Shown: positions 12,791-25,970, counted from the first letter of the stretch. The stretch: DNA of 64,000 nt from Panorpa germanica (GCA_963678705.1 OY783220.1:8577001-8641000), one strand, 5' to 3'. The notes: a model not told the origin generated them from the letters alone. Translations and numbers: made by a program.

Positions 12791-13416
12791 CATTTTGAAT
12801 GGTGACTAACAAGTACGAGGAACTCTCACTACCTAGAGCGGCTCTGCTCTGTTTTCTTACGTACCAAACCGTGAGCTGGTTACCGTCTTCTAATTTAATC
12901 GAACTTCCTCGCTAAATCTTCTAAAACGAACACAAGAAAATAAACATTTCAGCGTCTTCTAACGTTAGAGCTTGATTTATTTATTAATATATTCTTAGTT
13001 TAACGGGCTACAGTGTTATTGCATTCAAAGTGTATCCAACAGATGGTGCAACGTGCAGGAGCAACGGGTCTCATAATATCCCGCCGAGATGTAATATCCA
13101 GCAGATATACTTGACGACTTTACCACCGAGCATGCCGAACCCGTGGAGGTGTAGGGAGGAAATGTAGGTGTTTTTAGGGGGTGGTGCATTCCAGAGAATC
13201 TTTAAAGTAATGCAACGCCATGAACGGGACCACATCCATGCCGAGGCACAAATTAATTTAAACCGAAATGTAGAATGGAAGTTTATTTACTGGAAAGGAG
13301 TCGATAATACTGCGGGTACGTCTGGTACACTGTTGTAGAAAATATGATAATTATTGTAACTGTAAACAGTAGCTTACCAATCAATAACGCATAAATGCGC
13401 CCCCCATTTGAAATGT

Positions 13417-13670
13417 ACATATGAGGCGTCTAGAAGGAAAGAGATGTAAGTGACATATTTTGAGATAACCAGCGTAAATGATAGAAGATGTACTAACCTA
13501 TTTAGTGGCACAGAGATATAAGCGAAAACTTGAACAGATTTTACTATATAGCGTGAATTCTAAAACCTACTGGATGAAAACGCCTATACGATGTTAACTT
13601 TAAACTCGTTTTCTGAAGAATTTTACTTTTGTCACTTACATCCCTTTGCATCTAGATGCCTCATATGTTA
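13417..13670. mobile_element. Inverted-repeat MITE adjoining a Helitron
   Basis: About 250 bp with 40-bp imperfect inverted ends: left acatatgaggcgtctagaag..., right (reversed) acatatgaggcatctagatg..., both running into gatgtaagtgaca. The centre (ggcacagagatataagcgaa) is related to 18320-18425. No coding sequence. It directly abuts the Helitron starting at 13671. Confidence 0.75.
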
Positions 13671-14016
13671 TCTTAATATATATAAATTACGTGTCACGTT
13701 GTATGTCCGCGATGGACTCCTAAACTACTTAACCGATTTTAATCAAATTTGTACACCGTGTGCAGTTTGATCCAACTTGAAAGATAGGATAGCTTACATC
13801 TCAATTTATGATTGCAATATTATCTTATTGCAAATTATTTGTCTATTAATTATCTGTATATGACATATGACATCTGGCGACGATGATGGCGACATCTGTT
13901 GACTAGATTGAGTAAATATTCTGTTGACTAGATTGAGTAAATATTCAATAGATGGCGCTATGTAATGTAATATGACAAAAACGTTAGTCACAGCAACGCG
14001 TGGCCGGGACAGCTAG
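13671..14016 (+). mobile_element. Non-autonomous Helitron, 346 bp
   Basis: Starts 5'-TC (tcttaatatatataaattac) after an A, and ends ggccgggacagCTAG before a T, i.e. insertion between A and T with the CTRR-type 3' end expected of Helitrons. The conserved 3' part (gcaacgcgtggccgggacag) is shared with 42470-42598. Inside, ctgttgactagattgagtaa occurs twice in tandem at about 13900-13945. Confidence 0.85.
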
Positions 14017-14586
14017 TATATGTATATATCTTATTGTTCCCATTCTCTCTTTTAGTATTACAAGATGATTAACTTATTTCTTTATTTAATTACGCTTAAT
14101 CAAATGAAAACCATACGCTATGTATTGATTTTATCAATGATCTGGTATCACAGTGTTAAATTACATTTCTAATTAAAACCGAATATTAATTATCACCAAA
14201 TTAGGATTGTGTCTCATGTTTCGTTAATAAATAATACTTTGTAAATTCCTAATACATGAGAAGGCAATTAATTTGATAATGGAATAAGACATCATCCATA
14301 TTGTTGAGACATTGGTTGTATACAGGTTCTCTGAGAACGCGATTTCCTAACTTTGTCAATGACTACCTTGTCTTGGTAAGTAACAACACTAAGAGCCTAA
14401 TAACCCAATTAAAGGACGTCGGTAAAAAGTTACAAAGTGTTGGACTCAGTCTTAGACAGTATTGGTTCCAAAAGAAAGTTTCTTATAAGAAAGCAAAGAA
14501 GATTTTTATTTAAAAAAACATTCATTGATTATTAAAGTACAGATATTGGGAAATTGGTTTTGAAATAATAAAATAATCTAAATAAC

Positions 14587-14660
14587 CGGAGTTATATTTT
14601 CTGGGGTTAAATTGATTATCAGGCAGCGGTGTAGACAATGACACCACAAAACACATATTA
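14587..14660 (+). mobile_element. SINE body fragment
   Basis: gttatattttctggggttaa then attatcaggcagcggtgtag match the post-B-box body of the SINE at 20724; the tRNA-like head is absent. Confidence 0.6.
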
Positions 14661-14796
14661 TGAGAAGATGATACCACGAGTTTATCACTTATTGTACCCA
14701 TTCTCTCATTAAGTATTGCAAGAAAATCGATCACACTTAAGAGTTTGATTTAAATATTTAGTTTTCATAAAATCACATCACTCAATAAGTTCGTAG

Positions 14797-14895
14797 GATG
14801 ACATTTAGATGGCGCTATAATATAACCATTGTCAAACCCATATGATTTTTAGATGGTACCAACCTTCAAACGATATGTGTTAAAATATCATTACA
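14797..14895 (+). repeat. Dispersed repeat F (short piece)
   Basis: Block around accaaccttcaaacgatatg and gatggcgctataatataacc. It recurs at 33168-33385 and 60340-60555 (inverted) and 61700-61925 (same sense). Function unknown; probably a DNA-element remnant. Confidence 0.6.
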
Positions 14896-14954
14896 TTCCG
14901 TGATTTCCATAAATAGTCCATATTGTTTTTCTTAAGGCCCATTCCTACTCACTG

Positions 14955-15600
14955 AGTTTTAGTGTTAATTAGGGTTAGGTATGTGCCTCAGTACCTTATA
15001 GAAAAAGATATAAAACACATAAGAAGGACAGCAAGGTTTAGATTGGGAAATGAGGAAAAAGGAAACAGATACTGGGAAAGTAGTGAGGAAAGAAAGTGTA
15101 GAGTGTGTGGAGCGGAGGACGAAACACTGGAGCACATTAAGTTTGAGTGTAAGGAAAAAGTAGCGAGCGAAAGGAATATTGGCCAGCTATTAAAGGGAGG
15201 CAGTGAAGGAAAGAGGTGGATGACGGAAATAGTAAAAAGGAAAGAAAAAACAGGAGAATAAATAAGCTGGTGGCTGGGTTGCACAAGGAACAGGAAGAGA
15301 AAGGAAGTACTAAAAGAGGCAGTGAAGGGAAGCAGAAGAAAGAAAGAAGTAGCGAGGAAACAGTTAAACTTCAGCCCAGAAAAATAGACTAGGGAATAGA
15401 CCAGTCCAGAAGGAAGACTAGAGAAAATGAAGGAAGGGGGTCAAGAGAAGAAGAAGCAGAAGGTACTTTTGGAAATAAAAAGGTCTAGAATAATGTAAAT
15501 TTAATTGTAAGTTGAAGTATATGAAATGTATTAAGAATGTAGATTGTAAAGCCGAAAGGCGAACAATAAACAATTAATAATAATAATAATAAACAATTAA
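14955..15600 (+). mobile_element. I/R1-like LINE, 3' end with TAA-repeat tail
   Basis: The ORF at 14962-15261 encodes the C-terminal region: TARFRLGNEEKGNRYW, then a cysteine/histidine knuckle CRVCGAEDETLEHIKFEC (C-x2-C, H, C) and LLKGGSEGKRW. This arrangement is typical of I/R1-type LINE C termini. A purine-rich 3' UTR follows, containing gccgaaaggcgaacaataaa and ending in TAA repeats at about 15575-15595; TAA-type tails are known for I elements. The element is strongly 5' truncated; no reverse transcriptase is present. Confidence 0.78.
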
Positions 15601-16190
15601 TAATAGTGTTAATTAGGGTTTTAACCTAAAATGTAAGTTTCAGCTTGTGAAATATAAAGAAATAAAATTCATTAAATTAAATACAATAATATATATTAAA
15701 CAAAGATAGTATATGTTCAAAATTACATTTAAGGTTAAAATCTTAAATTAAAACTAAAAACAGTGAGTGAGAATGAGGCTTTAATGTTAAACAAAATTAT
15801 CGCTATCTCTCTGGACACCCTGTATAATGACCCCTTCCATATACCATCTGCAAAGTTATTTTTGTAATGATAACCGACGCGTTTATGTTGATGAGATTTT
15901 TTTACGGTTATGGCTAACATTGTGGTAATAACCACATGTTATTAGATATTTCGTTGTGCAAACATTGAACATCTTCTTCAGGACATACGACGTATTACAT
16001 CTTACGACCAAAGCATTTACAATTTACTTTTTGTGTCAAGAAAACATGGAATGGAAAAATGAATTTTTAGAAATATTTTAAAACGAAAATATAAGAGATA
16101 AGTTAATTGATTTAGGCACCCGTTATGTTTGCTAATCAAATTGAATCATGGAGTTATATGATGCATAGAAAAAGGTATATATTTGTAAAG

Positions 16191-16500
16191 AAATTATATT
16201 TCTTTAGTTGGTAACACTGACCAGAGATATTACAACTGTATTCTGGTCAGATGAGCTAACGGTATATATTAGTTATAGCCATTTTCATTGTAGTGTGTGC
16301 TAACAAGCAACCAGTTGATATTTGGAGCTGAGAGAACTCACTGTGCATAATGTTAAGTTATTATAAAATAAGATAAAAAGGAATTGACAATTTAAATAAT
16401 AAACTTTAAATGTCGTTTCTGTGATTTCAAAAGCAACACATGAATTTGTTTAAAAATTTATAATTCCTAAAATGTTTTATATATTTATCAGACAAGACTG
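16191..16500 (+). repeat. Dispersed repeat D, uninterrupted copy
   Basis: Starts aaattatatttctttagttgg and contains ctgaccagagatattacaac, ctcactgtgcataatgttaa and gacaatttaaataataaac. It matches 37013-37160, 37800-37913 and continues weakly at 39599. It is therefore the empty-site reference for two insertions in the other copy. Confidence 0.8.
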
Positions 16501-16856
16501 AATAAATAACATTCCTGATTCTTCAAAATATTCCAGAACAAAAAAAAAGCGTGCGACTCCTGAAACTCGAGCTACGTTATTTAAAATTTTACTCGAGCAA
16601 AAATACATTTGGATACTATTTAAAGAATGTTTCCTTTGTTTCACTGCAGTGGTCACTTCTTGTATGCAAAATCAGTTTATTTATATCTTCAAAGTATGCA
16701 GTAGTTATAAATAAAAATGCCTGAGCATGAATATTCGGAATACATAACTGGTGGTCTGATGAAATTTTTCGTAAAAAAAATCGAGAAAAAATATTACGTT
16801 GTAAAAGCATTCGCTCTTTAGAATAAATTTCTTATAATTAAAGGTACAACCAAAAA

Positions 16857-17281
16857 GCTTTTTTTTTTTATTTTAACGTATTTTAAAATAACAAAGATTC
16901 TTATTTTTTTCATGAAAAACGGGTATTTTGACTTTTAAGTGTTGTAAAAAATTGAAAAATCAATAAAAGAAGAAAAACTCGTAGGATTACCTGCAGAAAC
17001 TTATGAACTAATGAAATCATTTTGGTTTTTCGATTTCAGAAAATCCAGTGATGAGTTATGAGTGACACCGCAATGTTACTTTTTGTTGTGACGTCGGCGG
17101 AGATTCGCTGTCAATGCCTCATTTCTTGATATTTATTTATGAAAATTTCACAAAGTATTCTTTAAATCTCATTTCATCATTTAGTAGTTAAAGAAATAAT
17201 TATATATTAACTGTGTCGTCAAAAAACATTATCGAAAATATGCTTCTTTTTTATCGTTCTGACCTTACCACCCCCCTTAAG
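16857..17281 (-). repeat. Family A, copy 2 (truncated)
   Basis: Inverted relative to copy 1; only about 425 bp remain, starting in the ttttaacgtattttaaaata block. The right end ...accttaccaccccccttaag is well preserved and defines one family terminus. Confidence 0.8.
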
Positions 17282-18059
17282 ATCTTGAAGTTCAATTCAT
17301 ATAAACTTAACACAGACTGAATCTGACAGCGTTCGAGTGCTAGAACTTCAAGCACGTCTACATTTTACAGCGTTTCTTACTTCTCCTAGATTTCAAGAAC
17401 CCCCGTCCTCAATATTTTCATTTTTATATAAATTGAAGAGACCTATCTGACCAGTGAAGTAGAATTAATACTTTTTCCACATGCAAACATCGACCGACAA
17501 TAGTTACGATTGCTTCACGAAACAAGATGTTAGAAAAACCAGAACGCGGAAGAAATACAACCGTCGTTAATGGAGGATGCCGATGGATGGAAGAAGATGA
17601 AACAATAAACGTGAACTAGATAACAAAGGAAAATGTATAGATAACAATAGGCAACAATAGAAATGTATTCAAAACTGGTTGTTTTTGTAAGGCTAATTAA
17701 TTTACATAAAGCTAAGATGATTCTGAATAGAATTCAGATCAATTTATAAGGAAAGTAACAAAATAGAAACATCAGATATACGTAGCATTTGAGATGAACT
17801 GTAAATGTTTGTTGGAATGGGTTGTGAAGCAGGGGCGGCATTAGCCATTGCGAGGCCCCAGGGCGGCAGAACTTTGCGAGGCACTTGTTCTTTGTATAAT
17901 TTATGTAAATTGTAAGTAAGTATTTTTGTTGATAATTGATTTATAAAAGTTTATTTATTAGTTGTTATAAAAGTGCGGATTACAGAACGTTGCAGCGGTT
18001 AAAGGCTAAATAATAAACATTAGATAAGGGACCTTTAAAATTTTCAAAAGAAATTGATG

Positions 18060-18425
18060 GTATCCGTATCCGATTTGGAAAATTTAAACGGATCCTATAG
18101 TAAAATTCAACGCTGATTGCAAATATGCAATTTATATTTTCTTTGGACTACCGGTTTTTGAGTTATTTAGCATTTTACAGGTCAAATTATGAACCGATTT
18201 CAAAATGGTTGCGAGATATGGAATCTGCGGGAAATTCTACGTCCAAATACTTTTTAAAAAAAAAAATTTCAAAGCTGCGATTTTTTTTTTTTTTTTGGAT
18301 TGACGCTATATAGTAAAATCTGTCCAAGTTTTCGCTTATATCTTTGTGCCACTAAATATTTTAGTACATCTTCTATCGTTTGCGTTAGTTGTCTCAAATT
18401 TTCATAATTTGTCACTTACATCCCT
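18060..18425 (+). repeat. Degenerate dispersed repeat (related to 6380-6560 and 13480-13640)
   Basis: Blocks such as ccgatttcaaaatggttgcg, gtaaaattcaacgctgattg and ggcactaaat/cacttacatccctc recur, diverged, in inverted orientation near 6380-6560 and in the MITE at 13417. It contains an A10/T16 pair of homopolymers. The ORF at 18125-18313 is not conserved. Confidence 0.5.
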
Positions 18426-18762
18426 CATATTGCTTGTTGTTCTCTTTTGAATAAGTAGGTATGAGTAAGATTTGTATGACCTATAATTGGTCTACATATT
18501 ACTACTTCCAGTCTTCTATTTAGTCCGACCGGTAACTCTTGCTTGCAAATTGAAGGCTTCATTTCCTTTACTTTGTTATCAGTTTCTTCATTCCCAAAAA
18601 TTTACTACATTTTAAATTTTGTTGTTTATGTTATAGTTGCTTCTTCTAGTTTGCTTTTTTGCTTAATTATAAACTTGTTCTTTTAGTGGAAAAGTATAAT
18701 TATGTATCTACATAATTAATTTAATTTAATAACAACCAATTCAAGAAAATAAAACAGTAGTC

Positions 18763-18828
18763 CGAGGATCAAACTCGAAGACACAGCAGTTAGCGTCAAG
18801 TATTAATGCTCTCGCCCACTGTGTCTTT
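18763..18828 (-). mobile_element. SINE fragment (tRNA-like head only)
   Basis: On the minus strand reads acacagtgggcgagagcatt, tgacgctaactgctgtgtct and then a damaged B box. Same head as the SINE at 20724. Confidence 0.65.
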
Positions 18829-20723
18829 GTATAAAATTTTAAATAACTATATCTCCCTAGTTCATATAAGCAAATTTCTTTACTAACAAGAATAATCATT
18901 TTTCATTTTAGACAAGACAATTGAAACCGCTTCGTTTAAAATTATGGAAGATAAAATATCGTATCTTCATTTTCCCATCAATTTCAATATTATTAACCAC
19001 CAGCTTCTAAACTAATAGACTTTCCAATTTTCACTTAATACAAAATATTTTTTATATTTTCTTATTGTTTTTCGTTATCTATCAATAGTTGTTAAGTGGT
19101 CTGTAGCTGTTAGCACTTCATCTCATGTTACACTTCTATATTCTATCGGATCCCATTTATCTTTCAGGCAGTGATGGCCAACCATTGACACCTTCCTTTT
19201 AAAGATTTTTAAAATTGTAAAGAATCCAGTACAGCAAACACAAAGCCATTTATTTGTAATTTTCATGTAATATTTAACATTGCCTTACTGTCAACCTTGC
19301 ATTTCTTGCCAACACATATCCAGGTGCACAACACAAGGTGTTGTTTATTACTCCAGAATGTTTTACGACCAGCTCTGGCTCATTCTTTTCCAAGTTCGTA
19401 TATTTTCCGGAAAACAATAGGAGTATTCTAACAAAATGTGGACTCGTCTATTTGTTTTGACAGATGCCCACGTTTCTCGACATTGCTGAGAGCTTTGCAC
19501 TATCTGTAACCTGGAGAACAGGCAGTCTCTCCCTTTTATCCCACTTCCCCCCCTCACTGACAGATCCCCAGTGAATGGAAACATATTATTTTACGAGAAA
19601 TTCATGAAGTGAAATGGTTTTTTACTGAATGAAAGTATTAAATAGTTATTAGTTTTCCAGGCCCCAGGAAAAGAAGAAAAATGATAGCTTCATTAATATT
19701 TATTACTTGTGATAGTCTTTCATAATAAAGAAATTGATTTCAAGCTATCGTAGTGTCATATTTTATATATCTATATATCATTCTTATAAATTCTATTAAT
19801 CGCATGAAATGTTATATGACAAAGAAATTGATTATCATAAATTTAATAAAAGATTAACGTAATTGTCTTACTTAAATGCAAGGGTGGGTGTACCTTAAAT
19901 GCACGTACCTTAAATACCTTGGCACTTGAAGTGCACGAGTGCACAATGTATCTGAATCCAATCTGATCAGATCGTGTAAAAGGCGCATTAATAAAGCTTT
20001 CAGAGGCCTATTCCCAATGCGTGAGTTTTGAACACGATCACATTTGTCATAAAATATGACCCGACATAACTAACACAACGTTTCTGTCATTCTCACTGCA
20101 ATAAAGATTCAATCATAAACCGTTCACCCCATTTTTTGTGTTGTTTTAGACATTTTCAACCCTTACCTCACATATAGGGGTATGTTTCACCATACGGGTA
20201 CGATTACCCTTGTCCCATGTCTCGTGTCGATCGTATATGGAGATTAATTCATACGTAATTCCGGTAAAAGAACCGCACTCCTAACAAGAAAACTTTTAAC
20301 CCTCACGGAGTCTCCCAACCGCCCCCCAACCCCGACACCACAGCACGGTATTTCACCCCTGTCTCCCCCACCCGCGAGCTTTAATATGACTTGGGAGATT
20401 TGCTTTTACAACAGGCATTCAGTGTGCTTGAAATATGAAGCAAACACTTGAACACTTGTAACATTAGAGCAGGGCTTTTCAAACATCCGTCTTTAGTAGT
20501 AAGGTTTCTCTCCGAGAATTGGGTAAAAATAAAAAAATTGGGTACATTGGTTCTATCAGATATCTTTTCAAAATCTATAAATTGCAGTGATAAAGTTATT
20601 GAAAATTTGAAATAAATAATGAAATACTTCACAGAGCACACAGCTCAATTATATTTCTTTAATTGAAATGCATAATCATAAAAATTAATTTCTTCTTACT
20701 TTTAACAATTTTATAAATGTATA

Positions 20724-20990
20724 GACGACACAGTGGGCGAGAGCATTGATGCTTGACGCCGACTGCTGTGTCTTCGGGTTCGATCCCCGGGCCAGATATA
20801 TATTTTCTGGGTTTGGTTATTATGAACTTATATTGATTATGGTCATACATAATCATACAGTTATTAGGCAGTGGTGTAGCCCACATATATGAGGCCACGA
20901 CACCATAAATACTGCCAACATTGAAGGAGGTCGTCGGTGATAGGACTCAGCATCGGAAATAGGCCGACGTTAAATAAAAAAAAAAATATA
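20724..20990 (+). mobile_element. tRNA-derived SINE, intact, with 12-bp target duplication
   Basis: A 267-bp SINE. The head (gacgacacagtgggcgagag) carries an A-box-like tgggcgagagc and a canonical B box ggttcgatccc near 20778. The body includes ttattaggcagtggtgtagc and gatagg...cagcatcggaaataggc, and the 3' end is gacgttaaataaaaaaaaaaa. The flanks tataaatgtata at 20712-20723 and 20991-21002 are a perfect 12-bp target duplication, so this is a complete LINE-mobilised insertion. Transcription by RNA polymerase III is inferred from the boxes. Confidence 0.9.
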
Positions 20991-21639
20991 TATAAATGTA
21001 TACCTCTCGTAAAGTTTGTAACAATAAGTGAGTATTGAAATAATTTATTATTAATTGATAATTTTAATTGCAAAGATACTTCTTGTTACTCATAACAGAA
21101 TTCTTTCTCTTTTCAACAACATACAACTAGAAAATTGTCCCTTTCATTCTCTTTAGACTTCACTACGACTTCTTTCAATCTAGCTATATGGCCTTTATCA
21201 AGAATCCGTTTATAAAACTGAGTTATTTAAATATTAAATGAATTATTTACTTCAAATAAATGATTCTTAACAGAACAAAACAATTTTCCTTCATTAGAAT
21301 ATTCTTGCATGTTTGATTTTCCTATTCATGTGCAATTAGACTTAATTTAATTTAATAAAACAACTGTACAAATGAATATAACTGACATTTAGTTGGAAAT
21401 ATATGAGGGAGAGTTAATGTAGTAAGAGGTTTCAACACAGTCGCAAATATTGGGCTCGGCTGCGAACCTTACAAGCTCGCAGTTCCTAATATACAAGCGA
21501 ACATTAGTTATCGAGCAAATGTCTTTTAATAAGAAATAATAAAAGTAATTTTTAAATCTGTGTGAAAAAATAATATAATAACATTTTATTTTGTGCTGTA
21601 CGCAAATGAGTAGCAACAAATTGAGATTGATTAAGGAAA

Positions 21640-22027
21640 ATACAAAAAAGTGGGAACCTTCTTAACAGAGTAACAGACAATTTGAAAAAAGCCAACTTCG
21701 GACTAAGAACAGTAGGTAATACGAGGTTGACGCATCACCATTTAATCAGTAAAACAACAGCTCCGCATTGCAGTAACTGTCAGACGCAAATAACAGTCCA
21801 TCATCTACTAGTAACCTGCCCACAATATCAAACTCAACTCAAAATAAAACACAACATCAGTGGTGAACTAAAGGACATGCTTTCAGACAATCCAGAAGAA
21901 ATTCAAAAAGTACTCGAATTCCTTACTGATATAAACTTAATACCATGAATCAAATTTAATTAAAATAAAAAACCTTCAGGCGAGCATGACCTTGTCGTTG
22001 AAATCGCCTCAAAATAAAAAAAAAATA
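21640..22027 (+). mobile_element. Jockey/I-like LINE, 3' end with poly(A)
   Basis: The ORF at 21682-21948 ends a non-LTR ORF2: GNTRLTHHHLI, then HCSNCQTQITVHHLLVTCPQ, the C-x2-C...H...C pattern found after the RNase H region in such elements. After the stop, a short 3' UTR (gcgagcatgaccttgtcgtt, gaaatcgcctc) runs into A9. Upstream coding sequence is absent, so this is a 5'-truncated insertion. It differs in sequence from the LINE at 14962. Confidence 0.8.
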
Positions 22028-23639
22028 ATTTTGTTTTAATATAAAACTAAATCAGTGAAAATTGGGATGCTTGCTAACATTAGCGTATAGACGAAAAGAT
22101 GTTGGCTGTGTGATGAATTACATTTGCGATGAATTGTGTTACGATGAACTTGTTATCAAACGTACGTACTTGTACAGAATAAATTAATGAAAACCAAATA
22201 GATTTACATATAGAACAGAACATAAATCATGATCCTGCATAAACCAACGAACATGCCGGTACAACCCACAATTCAATTAAACACTACGTGGATTATCAAA
22301 ATAAAATTTATGTAAATGAAAATGTAAATACACAAACACACACACACACATAACCACAAATGATTATTAAGCTCGTATTACACGATTAGGTACGATTCAG
22401 ATTCTAATTGAGTTAGATAGTTTGTTCAAATTCTAATTCAAAGTTTATTTTCTTTTTTTAATTCAACATAATCATCGATTTCAACATGAAGGTCATTGTT
22501 CACCTGACGTCAAAGAGTTTATTGTTCATAAATTCTTTACAAAATGTTTTTAACTCAAGTCGAGTGTGCGCTGCGTATTTTCTATATGCTGGTCGTTAGT
22601 TTCTGTCACCTAAAACTAATTAATGAGCACTCGTAGCTGATTTGTTCAGTATTCTTAAGTTCTAAGTTACTTCATTTGTTTCAGGGCGTACATTTAACGT
22701 CCATTTAGTGGTGCGCCCTACTATACCACCCACAACTGTGTTATATTTTTTCTTGTGTGATTGTGTAGGAGAATAGCAGTTAAAAACTGCTACTTTGCTG
22801 TGGTGATATTTTAAATAAAATAAAATGTGTATTTGTCTATATTGTGTAACATGCTGTTAGAGAATTGTGTCTTTCGGTAGTCTGTTTTGACGGGTAGGCT
22901 GTCGTGTGTGTATTGTCCCAGATGTTGTAGTAGTGGATTCTTTTTATAGTGTTGTCATTTTCTTTTGTTTGTAGTTTTATTATGGTTTTGATGTATATTG
23001 AGCTAGTTATAGTCATGTAAGGTAAAGCTTGTTGAAGAAAAATTAAACATTACTTCAATCTGTGTTTGTACATAAGCCATTAAAATAATATTCAACTTTT
23101 CTGGAACAAACTGAATCGTGTAAAACCACCTTTACAGATAAACACAGTATTGAATACACGCGGTGGATTTCCATGTTAATTTTATATATTTATTTCCCAG
23201 ATTAAACCCAGATGCAATAAAAATTGGTGTACAATCACCTTTAGAACAACTTCCTGTCGTAAAACGAAACGTATTTTCCGAGACACAATGGAGACAAAGT
23301 TAACCGAATATCATCTGGTAGAGATGTTGCAGTTAGGGGCTATTCATGGAAATATTTTGAAAGTTGGAATAAAGTTAAAAGAAGCAAAAGAATGTTTCTT
23401 AGGTAATCTAATTTTGTTGATATTTCAAACTTAGAAACGTGTAACTGTTTATCCAGGATGTGTATTCCATCATTCCTGGAAACATAGGGATCGTAACATG
23501 ACTGTAGAAATTCAGAGTAACATATTTACATAAAGTTTATAACATCTGGTCTATTACCAGGGTCGGGTTAACCCTAAGGACTACACGGTATGTGGAACAT
23601 GGGCCTCGAGAAAAAAACGCGAGAGGGGGGACGAGAACG

Positions 23640-23850
23640 CGGCGTTACGTAGCGTGACACAAGAATTTTTAAATGTTATTATGCCGTACACGGAAGATCA
23701 ACGCGCTTTTTGTATGCGCACGTTTTTCGTCGTCTATTCCGACTTCACTATCGGTTGCTGAATATTGGTGAGGCGCCAAGTAATGCCTAATTTGAAAACA
23801 ACTGTTTTTTCATACCTTAAAATAGTTGTCTCTTTGTGAGACACCCTGTA
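23640..23850 (+). pseudogene. Possible DNA-transposon remnant with helix-turn-helix N terminus
   Basis: From about 23681 a frame reads MPYTEDQRAFCMRTFFVVYS and then reaches a stop. This resembles the N-terminal helix of DUF4817/Mos-type HTH domains found in insect DNA elements. The nearby gagacaccctgta (about 23840) is an end-like motif common in insect transposon remnants. Only the first helix is readable, so this is a weak call. Confidence 0.3.
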
Positions 23851-24887
23851 CAACAATTAGAAACACTCTTTACTGATAATATACATTTCTAAACTTACGC
23901 ATACACCGACCCACAAAGTTTCATGAAGGTAAATATCAGTTACCTTTGTTACTTAACAAGCAGAACGTGGTACCAGCATTAATACACCTCAACTGTTACA
24001 CTGGTTGCGGCACGATGTTAGCAGGGGAAACTTTAAACTCTTTAAGAACTTGTAAGTAATACTAGTAGATAGCGTGTCAGGCGTTCAAGTAGTCAAATGT
24101 TCTATAAAATAATTTATGGTTTTTGATAAACAAATATTAAGTAAATTAGGTCGGATTGGAGTTAAGTTTGTTTTCATAGATTACGAGTGACAATGTTATC
24201 TGGCGTGAATAATAAATGTTTGCTTTAAGAGAAAACAATGTTAATAAGATTAAGTCAAATATAAATAAATGAAATTATAAAAGTGATTTATTATTTTACG
24301 TAAATATGTCGACAAGTCGTTGAACACCTTAGTTTACTTAGATAAGCATTTATTACGTGAAAACGTGTACTTTGAACTGTGAATTATTAACTGATTAAAT
24401 TATTTAAGTAAAGTTGAAAATACTTGTGATTATTGAGCTACAAATTCCAACTGCAATACGACGGGCTTGGAATATCCTTAAGATAGATCTATGTTGTTTT
24501 CTTATTACTTTAATGCACTGAATTCAAATCGGAGACATGCCATTTCGATACCCTGGAGGAATTAAAAATAAATGGGGTAAAAATTGGGGTGAAATTGATG
24601 GAGGGTAAAATGGAAATCGTCAAAGCATTCGTACTGTATTTGATAGTTTGAAAAATCATTTTGTAGAGGCGAATACGTTCGTGAGTTGTTTCCGATACCT
24701 AATTGTATCTAGTTACGTTAATAATCTATGTACTAAAACCTTGTATCTGTATCTGATTCTGTATCTAGAAAGAAAATGTTAAAACACATCTTTCCTTCTG
24801 TGATATTATGGCGAAAATATCATAGACAAAAAGTTTGCATTATATATAGTTTTAGATAGATTTTATAGATAGTTTTCTTGCTATTAA

Positions 24888-25502
24888 TTTTTAAATTTAT
24901 TTATATTATTGTACAACATATTAAGTTTATTGTGTGAAATTTGAAGTCGATTGGAGTAAAACTGTCGGAGATATAGAGTTTTAAGTCTTCTTGGTCTGGT
25001 TTCGTCTTTCTTTTAAACGCGTTTTTGTCACACTTATCTTTTTCAAAATCTATTGCACCGATCCTTTTGAAATTTTGTACACTCTTTCTTTACATAAATA
25101 AAGCTGTCGAGTTTTTTATTTTTTATTTTAACGTAATTTAAAATAACAAAGTTTCTGATTTTTTAAAAAATCAATAAAGAAAAAGAAAACTCGACAGGGT
25201 TACCTGCAGAAAATTATCAATTAATAAAATCATTTTGGTTTTTTGAATTCAGATAATCCAGTGATGAGTTATGAGTGGCACCGTAATGAAACTTTTTTTT
25301 GTGTCGTCTGAGGAGATTCGTTGTCAATGCCTCATTTCTTGATATTTACGAGTATTTATGAAAATTTCACAAAGTACTCTTTAAATTTTATTTTATCATG
25401 AAGTATTTATAGAAATAATTATATATTATCTGTGTCGTCAAAAAACATTATCGAAAATGTGCTTTTTTGTATCGATTTAACCTAGCCTCCCACTCCCCCC
25501 TA
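24888..25502 (-). repeat. Family A, copy 3
   Basis: Same orientation as copy 2, nearly full length, starting at tttatattattgtacaacat and ending cctcccactccccccctaag-like at 25500. It has the ORF region cagtgatgagttatgagtgg. The poly-C end is diverged. Confidence 0.78.
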
Positions 25503-25689
25503 AGTAAATGAATTAGCCTAATTAAAAACCAATTGTTTTTTTGAAACTGCAAACGCGTCTGTTTACGTAACCTCTTAGGTAGGACCTCAACCTCAAATTT
25601 CAACTTTAATTGAAAACAATCCATCAATTGCATTGCATAAAAGTAAAATATAAAGGAAAAACAATTCTTGTCGAAATTTCTATAAATTT

Positions 25690-25970
25690 TTTCACAATTA
25701 AATTGAAAATAAACAACTGAATCAATTTTTTCACTCTTAGCTTGATTCACAATTTGAAAAGTAGCAAAAATCTCATGGAAAAAAGCACTTTCAGTTTTTC
25801 CAATATTTTTCTATTTTCCGGACAAATTTTCTTGTTTTCTTTCCTTAAAAACCTTATTAAGACTATTACAAACATTAACAAAAGAAATTATCCAATTCGA
25901 TCCAGTGGTTCTCAAATGATGCGCTTACCAACGAACAGCATTTCATTTTTATTTATATAGAAGATGGATA
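25690..25970 (+). repeat. Dispersed repeat pair (with 31735-32000)
   Basis: Shares ctgaatcaattttt, agtagcaaaaatc, caaattttc...ttt and the terminal gcgcttaccaacgaacagca / catttcatttttatttatat with 31735-32000. The ending resembles 3' ends of some RTE-like LINEs, but there is no coding sequence to confirm it. The ORFs over this stretch differ between the copies. Confidence 0.5.

Noticed and set aside
19363-19584. 73-codon minus-strand ORF
   Set aside because: No signal peptide, domain or splice context; composition typical of chance ORFs. No evidence beyond its length.
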